Assembly (NCBI GenBank): GCA_947034895.1
Contig: OX344761.1
Span: forward strand, 77,127,839 to 77,191,838
DNA: 64,000 bases
DNA from: Rhytidiadelphus loreus
Taxonomy: Eukaryota > Streptophyta > Bryopsida > Hypnales > Hylocomiaceae
Reading direction: 5' to 3'
Shown here: in pieces, positions 47,775 through 59,322 of the stretch
Layout of the letters: each line of letters opens with the position of its first letter
How positions within the stretch are numbered: the first letter of the stretch is position 1
Made by a program: the position numbers and the translations under genes
The notes under the pieces: generated by a model
Seen by the model: only the letters and a program-made list of their open reading frames with translations
What the model was told of the DNA's origin: nothing
Database searches by the model: none

Positions 47775-48471
47775 TTAACCCCTAAAGGTTAGAGACTATG
47801 TTTTCTCCAAAACTACTCCAAAACTGCCTTTGCATTTACAAGCACCAAATTTTAAATGGAAAACATTTATGGACACATGTAACCATAGGATCTTGTATTA
47901 AAATAGTTTGAAAATATGTGGAAAAAATTTCAAAATTTTCCACCGTGTAGATTGCAAGATATTAACGTTTGAAGTAACAAAAATCTTTTTTTTGGCCCTG
48001 TGAAAATACGAGCAGCTGCACTTCACAAGGTCACATTTGTATGAAAAAATGTCCAAAATGGTGGTTAATTTTTGGATTCATTCCTCAAGTCAAGTTGACT
48101 ACATGCTTAAAAAAATTTAGATCATTTGGAATTGTACAACATATAGGAAAAAAAATAGTAAGCAGAAAGAAGTAAAGAGTGATTAAAAATACTAGAGAAT
48201 TAATTTCTAATTTTTATTTTTTTTTAAAGTTATTTTCAAAGAAGTTTTTTTTCCTGCCCGGGTTGCTTGCCGAACATTGAAAATTACATATCATGCAATA
48301 ACTTTTGAGCCATGTAGTCAAAAGTTATGAAAATTGTTGGGGCCTTAAAGCTACTCCTCAGGCAGACATTGTGTGGAATTTTCAAAGAAAAAAAATAAAA
48401 ATTTCGTCTGTAGTGAGCTGCCCAAAATCGCTATATTGCCAAAAAATATTGTTTGGACGTTTAGGGGTTAA
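47775..48471. mobile_element. TTAA-ended inverted-repeat element, family B
   Basis: Perfect 12-bp terminal inverted repeats, TTAACCCCTAAA and TTTAGGGGTTAA, lie 697 bp apart. The interior is AT-rich and non-coding and does not match family A beyond the ends. The outermost four bases are TTAA on both sides. After TTAA the ends read CCCCTAAA, close to the plant telomere unit CCCTAAA, perhaps by coincidence. Confidence 0.6.
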
Positions 48472-49344
48472 ATAAATTTCTTTATAAAGACTTAAAATGG
48501 AATATGAATTAAATTATTAGAACTACACTTTTTTATTTAGGTTTAAAAACATTTAAAATCAATAACTTTGTGAAATTTTAGATTTTGACTTTCAAAATGT
48601 CCATGGGTGGCTTGCAATGTAAATTAAGAGTTAACCCCTAAAGGACTAAGGAGCTTACTTTGGGCTTTTCGAGAACTTGGGTAGGCTCTTTTGACTTCAT
48701 ACTTTGGAATTTTTGCATTAAATTTTTAGGTTGAATGCTACTCATTATAATCTTTGTGTGGAGCTTTGTTTCACGTCATTTTGATAAATATTGCAAAAAT
48801 TAGAAGTTTATTTTATTTTATTTCAATGTCAAATAGCCCAACAAAAAAATTATTCTAAAAAATTATTAATTATTATTAGAGATTGTACAGATTGATACCT
48901 ATTTAAAAACATTTGAACCATTCAATTTTGAATATTGAGGTAAAAGTTATGAGTTTTTTTTGTGAGCAATGAAAGTAAATATAACATATAAGAGTTGAAT
49001 ATTGCTTTCAATTTTGAAAATTCTCAAATAAAAATATAAGTGAAGTATACTAACTTTTTCCTAGAACTTTCTGACTATTGGGATTAACAATTCTTAATTT
49101 GTAGTAAAAGTTATTAGTAGACTAGTTTTTTCTTTCATTCAATACTACCTTCAACTTTATTATTTTCTTAAAGATGAATATAAAAGTTTGTTTGGTTAAA
49201 ATTTTAAACATATATTTTCAACCCATTTTCCAACATATTGACTAATAAATTGCACAAGTTATAGGACATATATGTTTTTTTCTAAAAATGTTGAAAGACA
49301 AAACTTCACCCTTTTGAAAGGCTACAAAAACCTACATTTTGAAG
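48472..49344. other. Intergenic, one solo element end
   Basis: No gene. Another family B-like end, TTAACCCCTAAAGGAC, begins near 48633, but a matching right end could not be assigned unless it is one of the TTTAAGGGTTAA ends at 49.7 kb. Confidence 0.4.
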
Positions 49345-49794
49345 TTAACCCTTACTCGTCGACACATACGTTTGGTGTCCGGTGGATGACATGGAATCCT
49401 TACAGTAGGACAAAAGTGCAAGTATTCATCCTCAAAATTTTGTTGTCAAAAGGAGAGGTCTTCAACAATCATATGAGTGCTTTTCCTATTTCTTAACCTT
49501 TAAACATCGAGGAGGACATTTGGCATTCGATGGATGACAAGGAATCTTTGTAGTAGGACAGAAGTGCAACTATTCATCTTCAGAATTTTGTTGTGAAAAG
49601 GGGATGTCTTCTATAGTAGTTTGACTTCCAATGAGTGCTTTTGCTATTTCTAAAACCCAAGATTCACATGGTAATGAAAAAGGATGATTTCCAAGGTCAC
49701 CCCTTCGTCCTTTAAGGGTTAAGCCAATGATTCACATGGTAATGAAAAGGGATGAATGATTTCCAAGGTCATCCATTTGTCCTTTAAGGGTTAA
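49345..49794 (+). mobile_element. MITE-like family C, one full and two partial copies in tandem
   Basis: The full copy, 49494-49722, runs from TTAACCTTTAAACATCGAGG to CGTCCTTTAAGGGTTAA. To its left, 49345-49497 is a shortened copy (TTAACCCTTACTCGTCGAC onward) sharing GGATGACATGGAATCCT and AGTATTCATCCTCAAAATTT. To its right, 49722-49794 repeats only the end (GATTCACATGGTAATGAAAA through CCTTTAAGGGTTAA). The copies share TTAA at their joints, as if they inserted into each other's target or arose by unequal exchange. Confidence 0.7.
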
Positions 49795-50057
49795 AGCATT
49801 GATTGAACTTGCAATTGGTGAATATATTATTCACTCTAAAATTGTGGGTCAATGTATACATGTGAACAAGTTAACCAAAGGATCCTACATTTGGATTCAT
49901 TAAAATATAAATATTGATAAAGATTTTTACCTTGGTTTGGAAACAAGTATCAGTTTCACAAGTAGTTGTGGCCTCTAACATGAAAGAACTGGAGGGGTTA
50001 AAACTTCTGGAAGGATTCCCTCAGTTTGGAATTTGTTCCCTCTTGCATTCGAAATTG

Positions 50058-50680
50058 TCAACAAAGCCGGAGCACTACGCTGTGTAATTCAATCCGTTTG
50101 ACCTCGCGAAGACTTCTCATTCTTGTCGTTGTTTCTTCTTCAAGAGAGGTTCTGCAGGACGGAATGATCTTGTTTGCCACTGGGTAGTGGACTACAGTAG
50201 TGTCAGCAATGCCCAAGCTTAATGGTAAATAATATGCTTGTTTGGATTCATTTGCCAAGTTTGTGCTCCTGCAAGAGTGTCGGCTGCCACATTTGCAATG
50301 AGACGATCTTGTCTTGCTCCAAGTTGCGGCAAGTTTTGAGGAGGAAAGCTGACTTGCACTTGAAAGGGGAGATTCAAGGAATTTGAGAACGGCTTCCCGT
50401 GATTGTAAAAAGTCGTCGGAACCCACTGTAGTTGGCTTTGCTGCGGCACTCCATCCCATCCTCGGATGTGCGGGTGGGCCAAGTGGTCAACTCGGCCATG
50501 ACGGATCTTCTTATTCAATATCAAAGAACAGCTGGTTTTGGAACAGTCGGTGGCTCTAGTTTTAGCAATTGGAACGGCATGTCTCCGTTTCTTCTTCTTA
50601 CTTCGTGGTTAATAACTCAGTGTTGTCCGGCTCTTCATTGGGAGCGAGATTGATGGTCTCTTTTTCTTTTGGACTTCCTT
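50058..50680 (-). pseudogene. Decayed protein-coding fragment of unknown family
   Basis: The minus strand is GC-richer than its surroundings and holds two overlapping open frames: 50524-50219 (101 codons, with VQVSFPPQNLPQLGARQDRL) and 50459-50058 (133 codons). Upstream, short open pieces such as TINLAPNEEPDN are broken by stops. The look is of a frameshifted coding relic, possibly a retroelement gag, but no zinc knuckle or other family mark is present. Confidence 0.25.
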
Positions 50681-50689
50681 CTCCAAAGA

Positions 50690-51839
50690 AATAAGGTACA
50701 GCTCAAGTGTTTCTGTTTCGGTGGTGTAACGACAATTTCAAGAAATTGTTGGTGATACTTGAATACTTCGGCACCTTCCAAAACTGGCGTTTTTGAAACA
50801 TATATCCATGCATGCGTGCCCTAGATTGATTTTAGACCTTTATGCACAATTTTTGGTATTGGAAAGATGTCAATTAAATTTTTTTGAATTTGGTTTGTTT
50901 TGCTTTATTTTGTACTTTTTTATTTTATATAAGAAGAAAGAAAGCCCAAGTCTTTGTTTTGTTTTCTGTTTCTTAAAACAATAGGGAAAGTCTAAGAATT
51001 TGTTTTTTGTTTTTTATAACACAAATGAAAATAGCAACTATGCTACAAGAGACTCTATCCATGTAGCATTGATTTACTTTTTTTATTCAAACTTCCTCAC
51101 ATATAGCTTTAAACAATATGCACTCGGGGGGTGCACTTAGTTCTACTACAACAAACCACGTGCAAACAAGTGGTTTCTAATAAACTATAATTTCAACCTA
51201 AAATTTTGACTATTGTTAAATAATGACTATAGGTTTCTATTGCCGAAATTTCCAGCTCAAATAAAATATGAAATGGTTTCTAGAAGAGGTTGAAAATGAA
51301 CTAAATTGGTATGTTTTTTAACTCAAATAATTATAGAGAACACATTTAGATGACCATTGAAATAATATTCAACTCAAAATGAGCTTTCAATAGAGAGTTA
51401 TTTTTAGGATTTTTTTTCATTTTTTAGACTATTTTTTCTTATATAATATAGGGGTGTGAAAGTTATTTTTCAGTTCTACAGTGTATTTTTTTACTTCAAA
51501 AATTTGTAACTAATTATTATTCACAAATAAAAATATCAATAATTCAAAGCATAAACTTTCAAAGTAGTGAAATCTATTCATATTTTTTTAATTTTGTTTT
51601 AGTTAAAATTCAAAAAGTATATAGGGTGTCTAAAGTTTTGTTTGTGTGTGGTTTCTAGTGGATACTCTAAGTGACCCCCTCGAGAATATGCAAAATTTAA
51701 AGAAAACAAAAAAATGGAGCAAGACAGGTACTACAAGGCAATCACGATAATGGTAAAGGAGGATGGAACCACGGTATCAACAAAACTAGAGGTATGTGCC
51801 TAAATTGCCTTTCTAGTAGTCATTTTTTTCCTAAGGATT
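50690..51839. other. Intergenic, no gene seen
   Basis: T-rich and AT-rich DNA without supported coding frames or repeat ends. Confidence 0.5.
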
Positions 51840-52610
51840 GAAATTAAAAATAAAAACTAGCTAGTTAAGTCAGAATTTTTAGCATTTATCAAAATTCAAC
51901 TTTGAATTTAAAAATACTTAGGTAATTTCTAGAGGATTTTAGAAACATATCAAAACTTAAATCGGATAGAAATTGAGTAAGATATGCATGGATGAAGTTT
52001 AGTAGTTAAAGTGGTCAATTTTGGATGAAAATTAATAAAAATTATTCAAAAAAGTTAAAAAGAAATATTCTAATTTAAATAAAATTCAAATAGAAAATCT
52101 CCAAAGAAAAGTTGATTTGGAATTGTAGGTTAGTAGAAAACATTGGATGAAGTTTTAGAGCACCAATTAGTGGCCAAACTTCATCCATCTATAAATTTTG
52201 ATAGGAAAGTCCAAACTTAAAAGTATTTTAACATTTTATAAATTCAATTTTACAATAGTCTCTATAGTTTAGAATCATTAGAAAACTAAAACTAGCAAAT
52301 AGATATTAAAGTTTAAAAGTCCAAAATAGTAGTCATTGAATAGATGATCAATGCAAATCTTGTAAAGATAACTAAGACACATTGTTAGTTGGAATCTAGA
52401 ATCACTTAAGAAATCTTTAAAGAATTCTATAGCTAACTTACATTTAGAAAATAGAGCAAAATTAAAGAAGATAGAGTAAGATGAAGTTCTTAAACAAGTT
52501 TAGATTTGGATGAAATTTGTAATCATCCATCTAATTTAGGAAAAATCAAAATTTTAAAATCTAGGCTCAACCTTAAACTAAATTCTGCCAGCAAAAGTGG
52601 ATTTGAACCA
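51840..52610. repeat. AT-rich repeat related to 57140-57500
   Basis: Shares phrases with 57140-57500, such as CTTCATCCATCTATAAATTTTGATAGGAAAGTCC against CTTCATCCATTTGTAACTTTTGGTAGGCAAGTCC, and AGCACCAATTAG against AACACCAATTAG. Divergence is high and boundaries are not resolved. Non-coding. Confidence 0.35.
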
Positions 52611-55600
52611 ATAGGTCAATAGGAAATGACACTAGAAGAAAAAGAGGTGCTTTAATTGAAATTTTAAGATAGAAAATGCATATTGAAAGGTTTCATACTT
52701 TAAGTAGTATTTGCTTAAAAGCATGTCTCTAGGACTTGCATTATTGTACTGTACTGAATGATTAGAGGCTGTCTTTTAATAAAAAATGTATATAACTTAT
52801 AAGTTATGAAATACGTCAATGCTGTTAGAAGTTTTTTTTATCTGCTCTTGATAGGTTCTGTCAGGTGAATTTCTTGATTTTTACTTTCACCTCACTATTG
52901 ATATATGGCAAAATCCCTTGTTCTGTAAATCGGTGTTTTTGTGGCCCTACAACCAATTGTTTGGACTAGAATTTGAGGAAGTGAACAATAAATCCGTGCA
53001 TGACCACCTCTTGCTTTAGTGGATGAAGAAAACCTTTACTTAAATATTCAACATGAAATTATGAAACAACAATCCCTACTTTTACTTCAAGTGATGTAGA
53101 ATTTAGAACAGTTTAGCATGATGGTTGATCTATTGATAGAAAGACTATTGACTAGAGGGGAATCTTTTGATCTCCATTTCAAGCTCACTAATCTTTTCCT
53201 CTTGATTAATGTTTTCAATCTGGAAAAATGACATAATGAAGGTTGGTGAGAGAAAGTACGATGGCTTGCATCAATACCAAAATAAACTTCTAGGATGATA
53301 AATATTCACTGTGATATAATTGACAAATAAACCTAAACACATCACACAGGACATCGGTCAAGGCATTGTGGCAAAAGACAAAATTTTGATATTGATTCAA
53401 GGCCATAGCAACATTGAAATCACTACAAGTTATAGATGTTCCCACTCTCTAGGCAACAATAAGACATTTTCTTCATCAACATCTTGAAAACTTATCTTCA
53501 ACTTTTCAATCTCATCTATCAACACCTACTCTTTCTGACATAAATTCTCATGGGCAGTCACAATCTCACACTACTTCAGATTGATCTCCTCAATCCAATT
53601 GCAAACAAATAAACAAAAATGATCTTTTCATTGACATCAATGTGTCACAAATTCTGAGCCTATGAGAGGCAAATTTTTACTAATGTTGGAGAAGACGTGG
53701 GGATGGCAAAGCAAAAATAGGTGGATGACACAAGGAATGTGTATGTTTTTTTGAAAATCAAATAAAACATAGTCATGTTTATTAAAACGTCTTAAAAAAT
53801 ATAGAAGTGCCACATCAACTAGAAGTTTTAGATTCATTTGAATAAATTTTTGTAAGTTATAGTGGAATGAGATAAAATACAAACTAGATGATAAAAAAAT
53901 AGAGGAAAGGCAGTCATATGGCATACTTTGAATAAAAAGGAAAATAGATGGATGTACATTATGAATGAAATAATGAGCTCCTTATCCCCTAAAGAATCAT
54001 TAGGAACAAATGAAATTTTGGGCAAGTACCTATGGTTTGAATTTTTGTCATTATTTTTTGAAACTTTTTTCGAAGATAAAAAACTTGATAAGCTTCATGG
54101 GAATGTAATTTTTTTTTCAACCGGTGCTCAAGAACAAAAGTTATGCCCAAATAAGCTCAAAATAAGCAATGGGGGGTAACAAACAAAAATTTGAAAATTA
54201 AAATTAAATTTTTTTCTCTCTCTTATAGATTATGTTTTTGTCTACATGGAAAACTTTGATTTATTCTATTTGGATTTGTTATGAGAAAGTTATGGACAAT
54301 CTTGTTTTTCGGGCAATTAGAGCATCTTCTTGAAAAAATAACTTGTAGGATTCATTTTTTAATGCAATTTTTACAATTGTTCAAAAAAAAAAGTTCCTCA
54401 TGGTTTAGTTTTCTTGCTAAAACAATCTCACCATTGGGATCATTGCATTATAATTCTGTTTTAAGGATATTAATAATTTAGATTTTCCTTCTATCTCATA
54501 CCTATTTCTACTTAATAATTTCTTAAAGAATACAAATTAAGTTTTTTTGAAGTCCCTTTTTTTCCTAGACTCTCAACTCAATTCCCCACAATAAAGATTT
54601 GAAGCTCAAAACTCTGTAGTGCAAAAAATTTAATTTAAGAAGGTTCAAATAATCTATTCCCGTAATGCGCTGAAATTTTGTTTTTTCCACTTTAAACGCT
54701 GATATCTTGGAATGTATGCAGTCACAATTTTTGAAGTTTTTTCAACAAATTCTTATACTAATCAGGTGTAAGATACTACGGTTAGATGTGCGAAAGAAAC
54801 AATTAAGTTTTCTTCTTACTCTTTCCTGTGTACATGACAATTTTGGATGTTTATTTGCAATAAAGAAGCCTTGGTCCTTTAGGTTTTATACTAGTGGGTT
54901 GGTAGGAAGTAAGACAACCCGTATGGGATATGTACAACAAATTTTTTGTTCAAAATTGAATGTTTGAAAAAACATCCGCATGTTAAGTGGTTAAGTTTTC
55001 AATTTTGAATTATCCCATATCCTTTGTCATGGACGGACAATGGATTTCGGTATAAAAAGGACCCTTCTTCCCCTCATTTTTACAAACACCAATGATGTAA
55101 TTACTTGACTTTTCCATTAGAAGTTCTTTAAATGGTAGGTCATAAATTATTTGTGAATTTCATAATTTTATTTTTTCTTTGGCTTTTTAAAAATAATTAT
55201 TTTGTATAATTAAATAATTTTAATTCTAAATAATTTAATACCATTAATTCCACGTATTTTCAGTGAATCATGTGACATGCCACATTTTCACAATGGTTAT
55301 TTATTTATTTTTTAAATGAACATTACCCGAACAAAAAAAAATGGCATGGCTGTTGTGACATCAATGTGGCAGATTGGAAGGTGCAAACACAAGGTATTTG
55401 TAGCCGTTTTCATCAAAGATGTAAACATCAATGCGTGTTTTAGAAGATTTTAGCTGTTCATAGAAACGCTGCCTTCGATGGATTTTAGGTGACATTAGAG
55501 TTGACATGCCTTCAATTCAAAATAACGCACTTTCACATTTTTAAAACAACACAGAAAATAAGGGTTTCTTACAGTGGAATATTGAGAGCAAATGTAATAG

Positions 55601-57139
55601 CAGTTCCAATAGGAGATGGAACGCACTCCATAACTAGGGAAAAACAACCTACAGCTTGCCAAGCAGCTTGCCAAGCCAAAGCATGGTCTAAAACCTACGT
55701 TCCACCACACATGAAAACATTAAAAAAAAGATAAAAATATAGTAGTGCATTTCAAAGCTTTAGGAATGAATGGGCATTGAAGGAGAATGTCATTGAACTT
55801 TCTACTAAACAATTACAACATTCAATAATGTACAAACTTTGAACAATACTTATGATATTGAACAATGATCGTACTACTAAAAGAAAGAGAAAGTAAATGG
55901 CACCTCGTTTCCAAGCTAGACAACAACCGCCTAGTTTAAAAAACTAAGATAACACCTACCAAATTTGTCGTCCTTCGCACTCTTTTACTTACACATCCTA
56001 GACCAAGAAATTAGTTTCCAGCAACAAAAAACATATAAATATCACAACAAAATCATGTTTTCGGACCAACTACATGCAAGGCTGACAACTCTCAGTTCAA
56101 CAATTACGATTGAAACCCTAATCTAATGAAATCCAAAGCATACAATATTGAACTACTACAACATTCATTGACTAATCTATAAATCATACCAATATATAGA
56201 CTACCAAACAATATCTAAAATCGTAAGGTGATTTAATCATAGTTTGTGAGGTGTAGTGCCCAACCTCTTTAGTGGTCAACATTGGACCAATGCTCACGCC
56301 CACCACCACCCTCTTTCACATTAGCTTTACCATTGCCTACAAGCATCCACACAAAATACGATTTTAGCTCAAAAAGCAACACGCTGTGACAATTCAAAAC
56401 TATTGTTCAACTTAATTACATAAAGAAAAATGATCACTTTAGGGATACTATAAAAATAATTGCACCTTCAAAAAGACATAATGGCTCGGATAAAGACTGC
56501 CAAAGGTGCCTTCGAGCACCACAACGGAGTACTTATTTGGTTGAATTTTGTTCATAGTTGCCAAAGTTAGCATGTACTCCTACCACACTTTGTTACTCAG
56601 TCAGCATTCAAACAACCCCTACAATTTGGTTGTGTGCAAAAACCTAGAAAAATCCTTGCGTAAGTCTTGAATTCAATGCAATATGGAGACATAAACTTGA
56701 CAAATTAATAAATTGACAAACTCTCCAACTCTTCTACTCCTATGATTGAGGAATTTGAGGCCACCCCTAGCGTTGAGACAAACTCTTCTAAAGGCAAGAT
56801 TGAATTCAAGGCCTTCAAGAGAGTTCTTACTTGAGGGTTGAGAAAATCCCTAGTATTGCAACCACTCTTCAAGAAAAAGATGAACTCTATAGACAATTTA
56901 AAAAAAATCAATTACAATTGACCTAGAATGCAAATTCTTTCTACTTTTACTACTCAGGAAATATCTAAAGAGATTAGCTAGCAATAGTGACCAAAAATGC
57001 AATGTTTCCAAAGTTCATGTGACCAATAAACAGTCTCTACTTCACATTATTGATTTCTTTTATTGAACGCGACCTTCAACTCTAAAAAAGGAATTTTAGC
57101 AATTTCTTACTAATCTTTCCTCTTTAAAGCACCCACATG
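52611..57139. other. Intergenic, no gene seen
   Basis: AT-rich, with no frame that shows protein features. Scattered short frames (for example + 54707-54967 and + 55489-55734) have no motif, splice context or composition change. It is probably worn transposon DNA. Confidence 0.5.
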
Positions 57140-58661
57140 AGGTGTGATGGATGAAATTTGCTAGAATGATTTAGAGGTAGAGCTTCATCCATTTGTAACT
57201 TTTGGTAGGCAAGTCCAATTAGGAAGTATTTAAATATTATTTTGAAAAGGGCACACAATGCTCTTTAACTTAAGCCACTTAGAAATTAGATTTGATTAGT
57301 TTTTCTTTGAAGTTCCAAAGTTTTGGCATGCAGACCCATGATTGGCTAGCCAACCAAAACTTTTAACACTTGAAGATTGACATTTACACCATTTACAATT
57401 TAGGAAAACAAAAGATTTTTTCATTGCATAGAACACCAATTAGACGACACCTAGATACCCATTTAGGATTTGAAGATTAAAGCATAAAGAATCCAAATGT
57501 ATCCGCTTTATTTCAGTGATGAAGATACAACACTTACACCATTGCATGTGTTCATCTAGATCATCTACATTAATTATCCATCATAATTAGCCCTTGGGCT
57601 CCATTCAACAAAATCATCTATTTAATTATAAACTACCCATGAAGACTATCTAACAAGATTGTTTGTTGGGAAGTATGAATCTAATTGTCTACCAAAACCA
57701 TTCAAAGAAACCGTACAAAGTGTCACTATTCAAAAATCGTAGAGCTTGTCTATCAAGTGGTTTGTCCATTTCGGTTGTTTTCCTCTAGTTTTTAGATACA
57801 AGTGAGCTAATAGAAGCCAATGGTGACCATTAAAAGATTCTTTTGGGAGTCTTGTATGAAATTTTAATGGAATGTTCTATTCAAAAACATCATCAATTTT
57901 ATCAAAATTAGTTCTAAAAATTATTCAAAGTTGTCAACAATGACATATTCTATTCAAAATACCATTACTTTCAATGGAAAAGTTTCCATATAGTCTAATT
58001 TCAAATTCAATAAAGGAGTACAAAGCATTGGTTACAACCCTATTTTTGTCTTTAATTTAGATTAAATGATGACATCAGAGGCTATACAATACTCAAACAT
58101 GATACAATGACATTTATGAACAATACGGCATGGTTTTTTTGGAAAAATCTAAAAAAATTTGAGCTAGACATTCCATAATGGTCCCCCAAAAGTAGTGGTT
58201 ACATCAAAGTTGGATCTTATTACTCATTTGAACCCCTCTCCACCATATTAATTAAATTACCTTTATCCCCCTCCCAATGACCTTGACCATGAATATTCTA
58301 TGCTATCAAATGCCAAATTTGAATCCTAACATTATAATAGACGTTTTGATATTGTAACTTAGGATACTTATCTTTTATAAAAACAAATAGACTTCATTTT
58401 ACCTACTTGTTCACACTACCATAATATCGTCAATTATTTACTCCATAACACAAAGCAAGGTTTTTCCCATTATGTTACATTTGGATGTACATACAAACAA
58501 TGCAATTGAATTTTGATAATTCATCATTGAATGCATTGATGGCTTTGAATCAATTTTCATGTAATATCATGAAATTTCATTTTAAAAATTCACCAAATAT
58601 TCTAGAGTATTATTTTTTGAAATTGAAAATTGATATTCAAGATGGCAACTTCCCTACATAT
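57140..58661. other. Intergenic with a diverged repeat at its left end
   Basis: About 57140-57500 resembles 51840-52610. The rest is AT-rich with no gene or clear element. Confidence 0.4.
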
Positions 58662-58980
58662 GGGCAATTTCGTTAAAATGGCGCCATTCCACTATTTTGG
58701 CAGTTTTCACAGTTTAGACCGGGCGGTCTGAAATGTACAACTGTCTTAGATGTTTGAAATCTATACCTTTTCTAGATTTCTGAAATCTACTCTTATCCTA
58801 GATGTCACTTTAAAAATCCAAACCCTAAAATCTGAAATCTATATATGTCTTAGATATCTGAAATCTATATAAATCAAAGATTTCTAAAATCTACATATGT
58901 ACTAGATGTTATTTTTACAGTTCAGACTGGGCGGTCTGAAAATGGCACATGGAATACTGCCATTTTAACAAAATTGCCCC
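58662..58980. mobile_element. MITE-like element with internal repeated motif
   Basis: Left end GGGCAATTTCGTTAAAATGG followed by CGCCATTCCA. The right end is its inverse (TGGAATACTGCCATTTTAAC, then AAAATTGCCCC), giving inverted repeats of about 30 bp with few mismatches. CAGTTTAGACCGGGCGGTCT near the left and CAGTTCAGACTGGGCGGTCT near the right are direct copies. The interior holds about six degenerate units of TAGATNTCTGAAATCTA. Flanks CTACATAT and CTACATTA suggest an imperfect 8-bp target duplication (hAT-like). Confidence 0.65.
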
Positions 58981-59322
58981 TACATTAAGTCCTAACTTAA
59001 TAGACTAATATTTGTACTTATTGTTAAGTGAATTAAATTCATATGATATGCTTTCTATACCTTAAATGAATTTGTTTGTTTTGTTTCTATACCTTAAGTG
59101 AGTTTTTTTGGATTATGCGCCCCCTAGTTGCGTTGTTAGAAAGCCCTCTAGAAGGAGAGGTGCACCAAAAAACAAAGAACAATGTGATCGATCAACCCTA
59201 GAATCGGACGAGGACTGTTGTTTTCGACACATTCTAGATCTGATGCAATCGAAATGGACCGGAATGAACTCGCTGTGATCGATGTCTGGATTTCTATAGT
59301 ACGTTGCCCCCTACTCTCCCAA

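Noticed and set aside
53637..54481. Overlapping frames on both strands suggesting a gene
   Set aside because: They are AT-driven open frames with runs of Phe, Leu and Lys, and lack splice context, domains or any composition shift.
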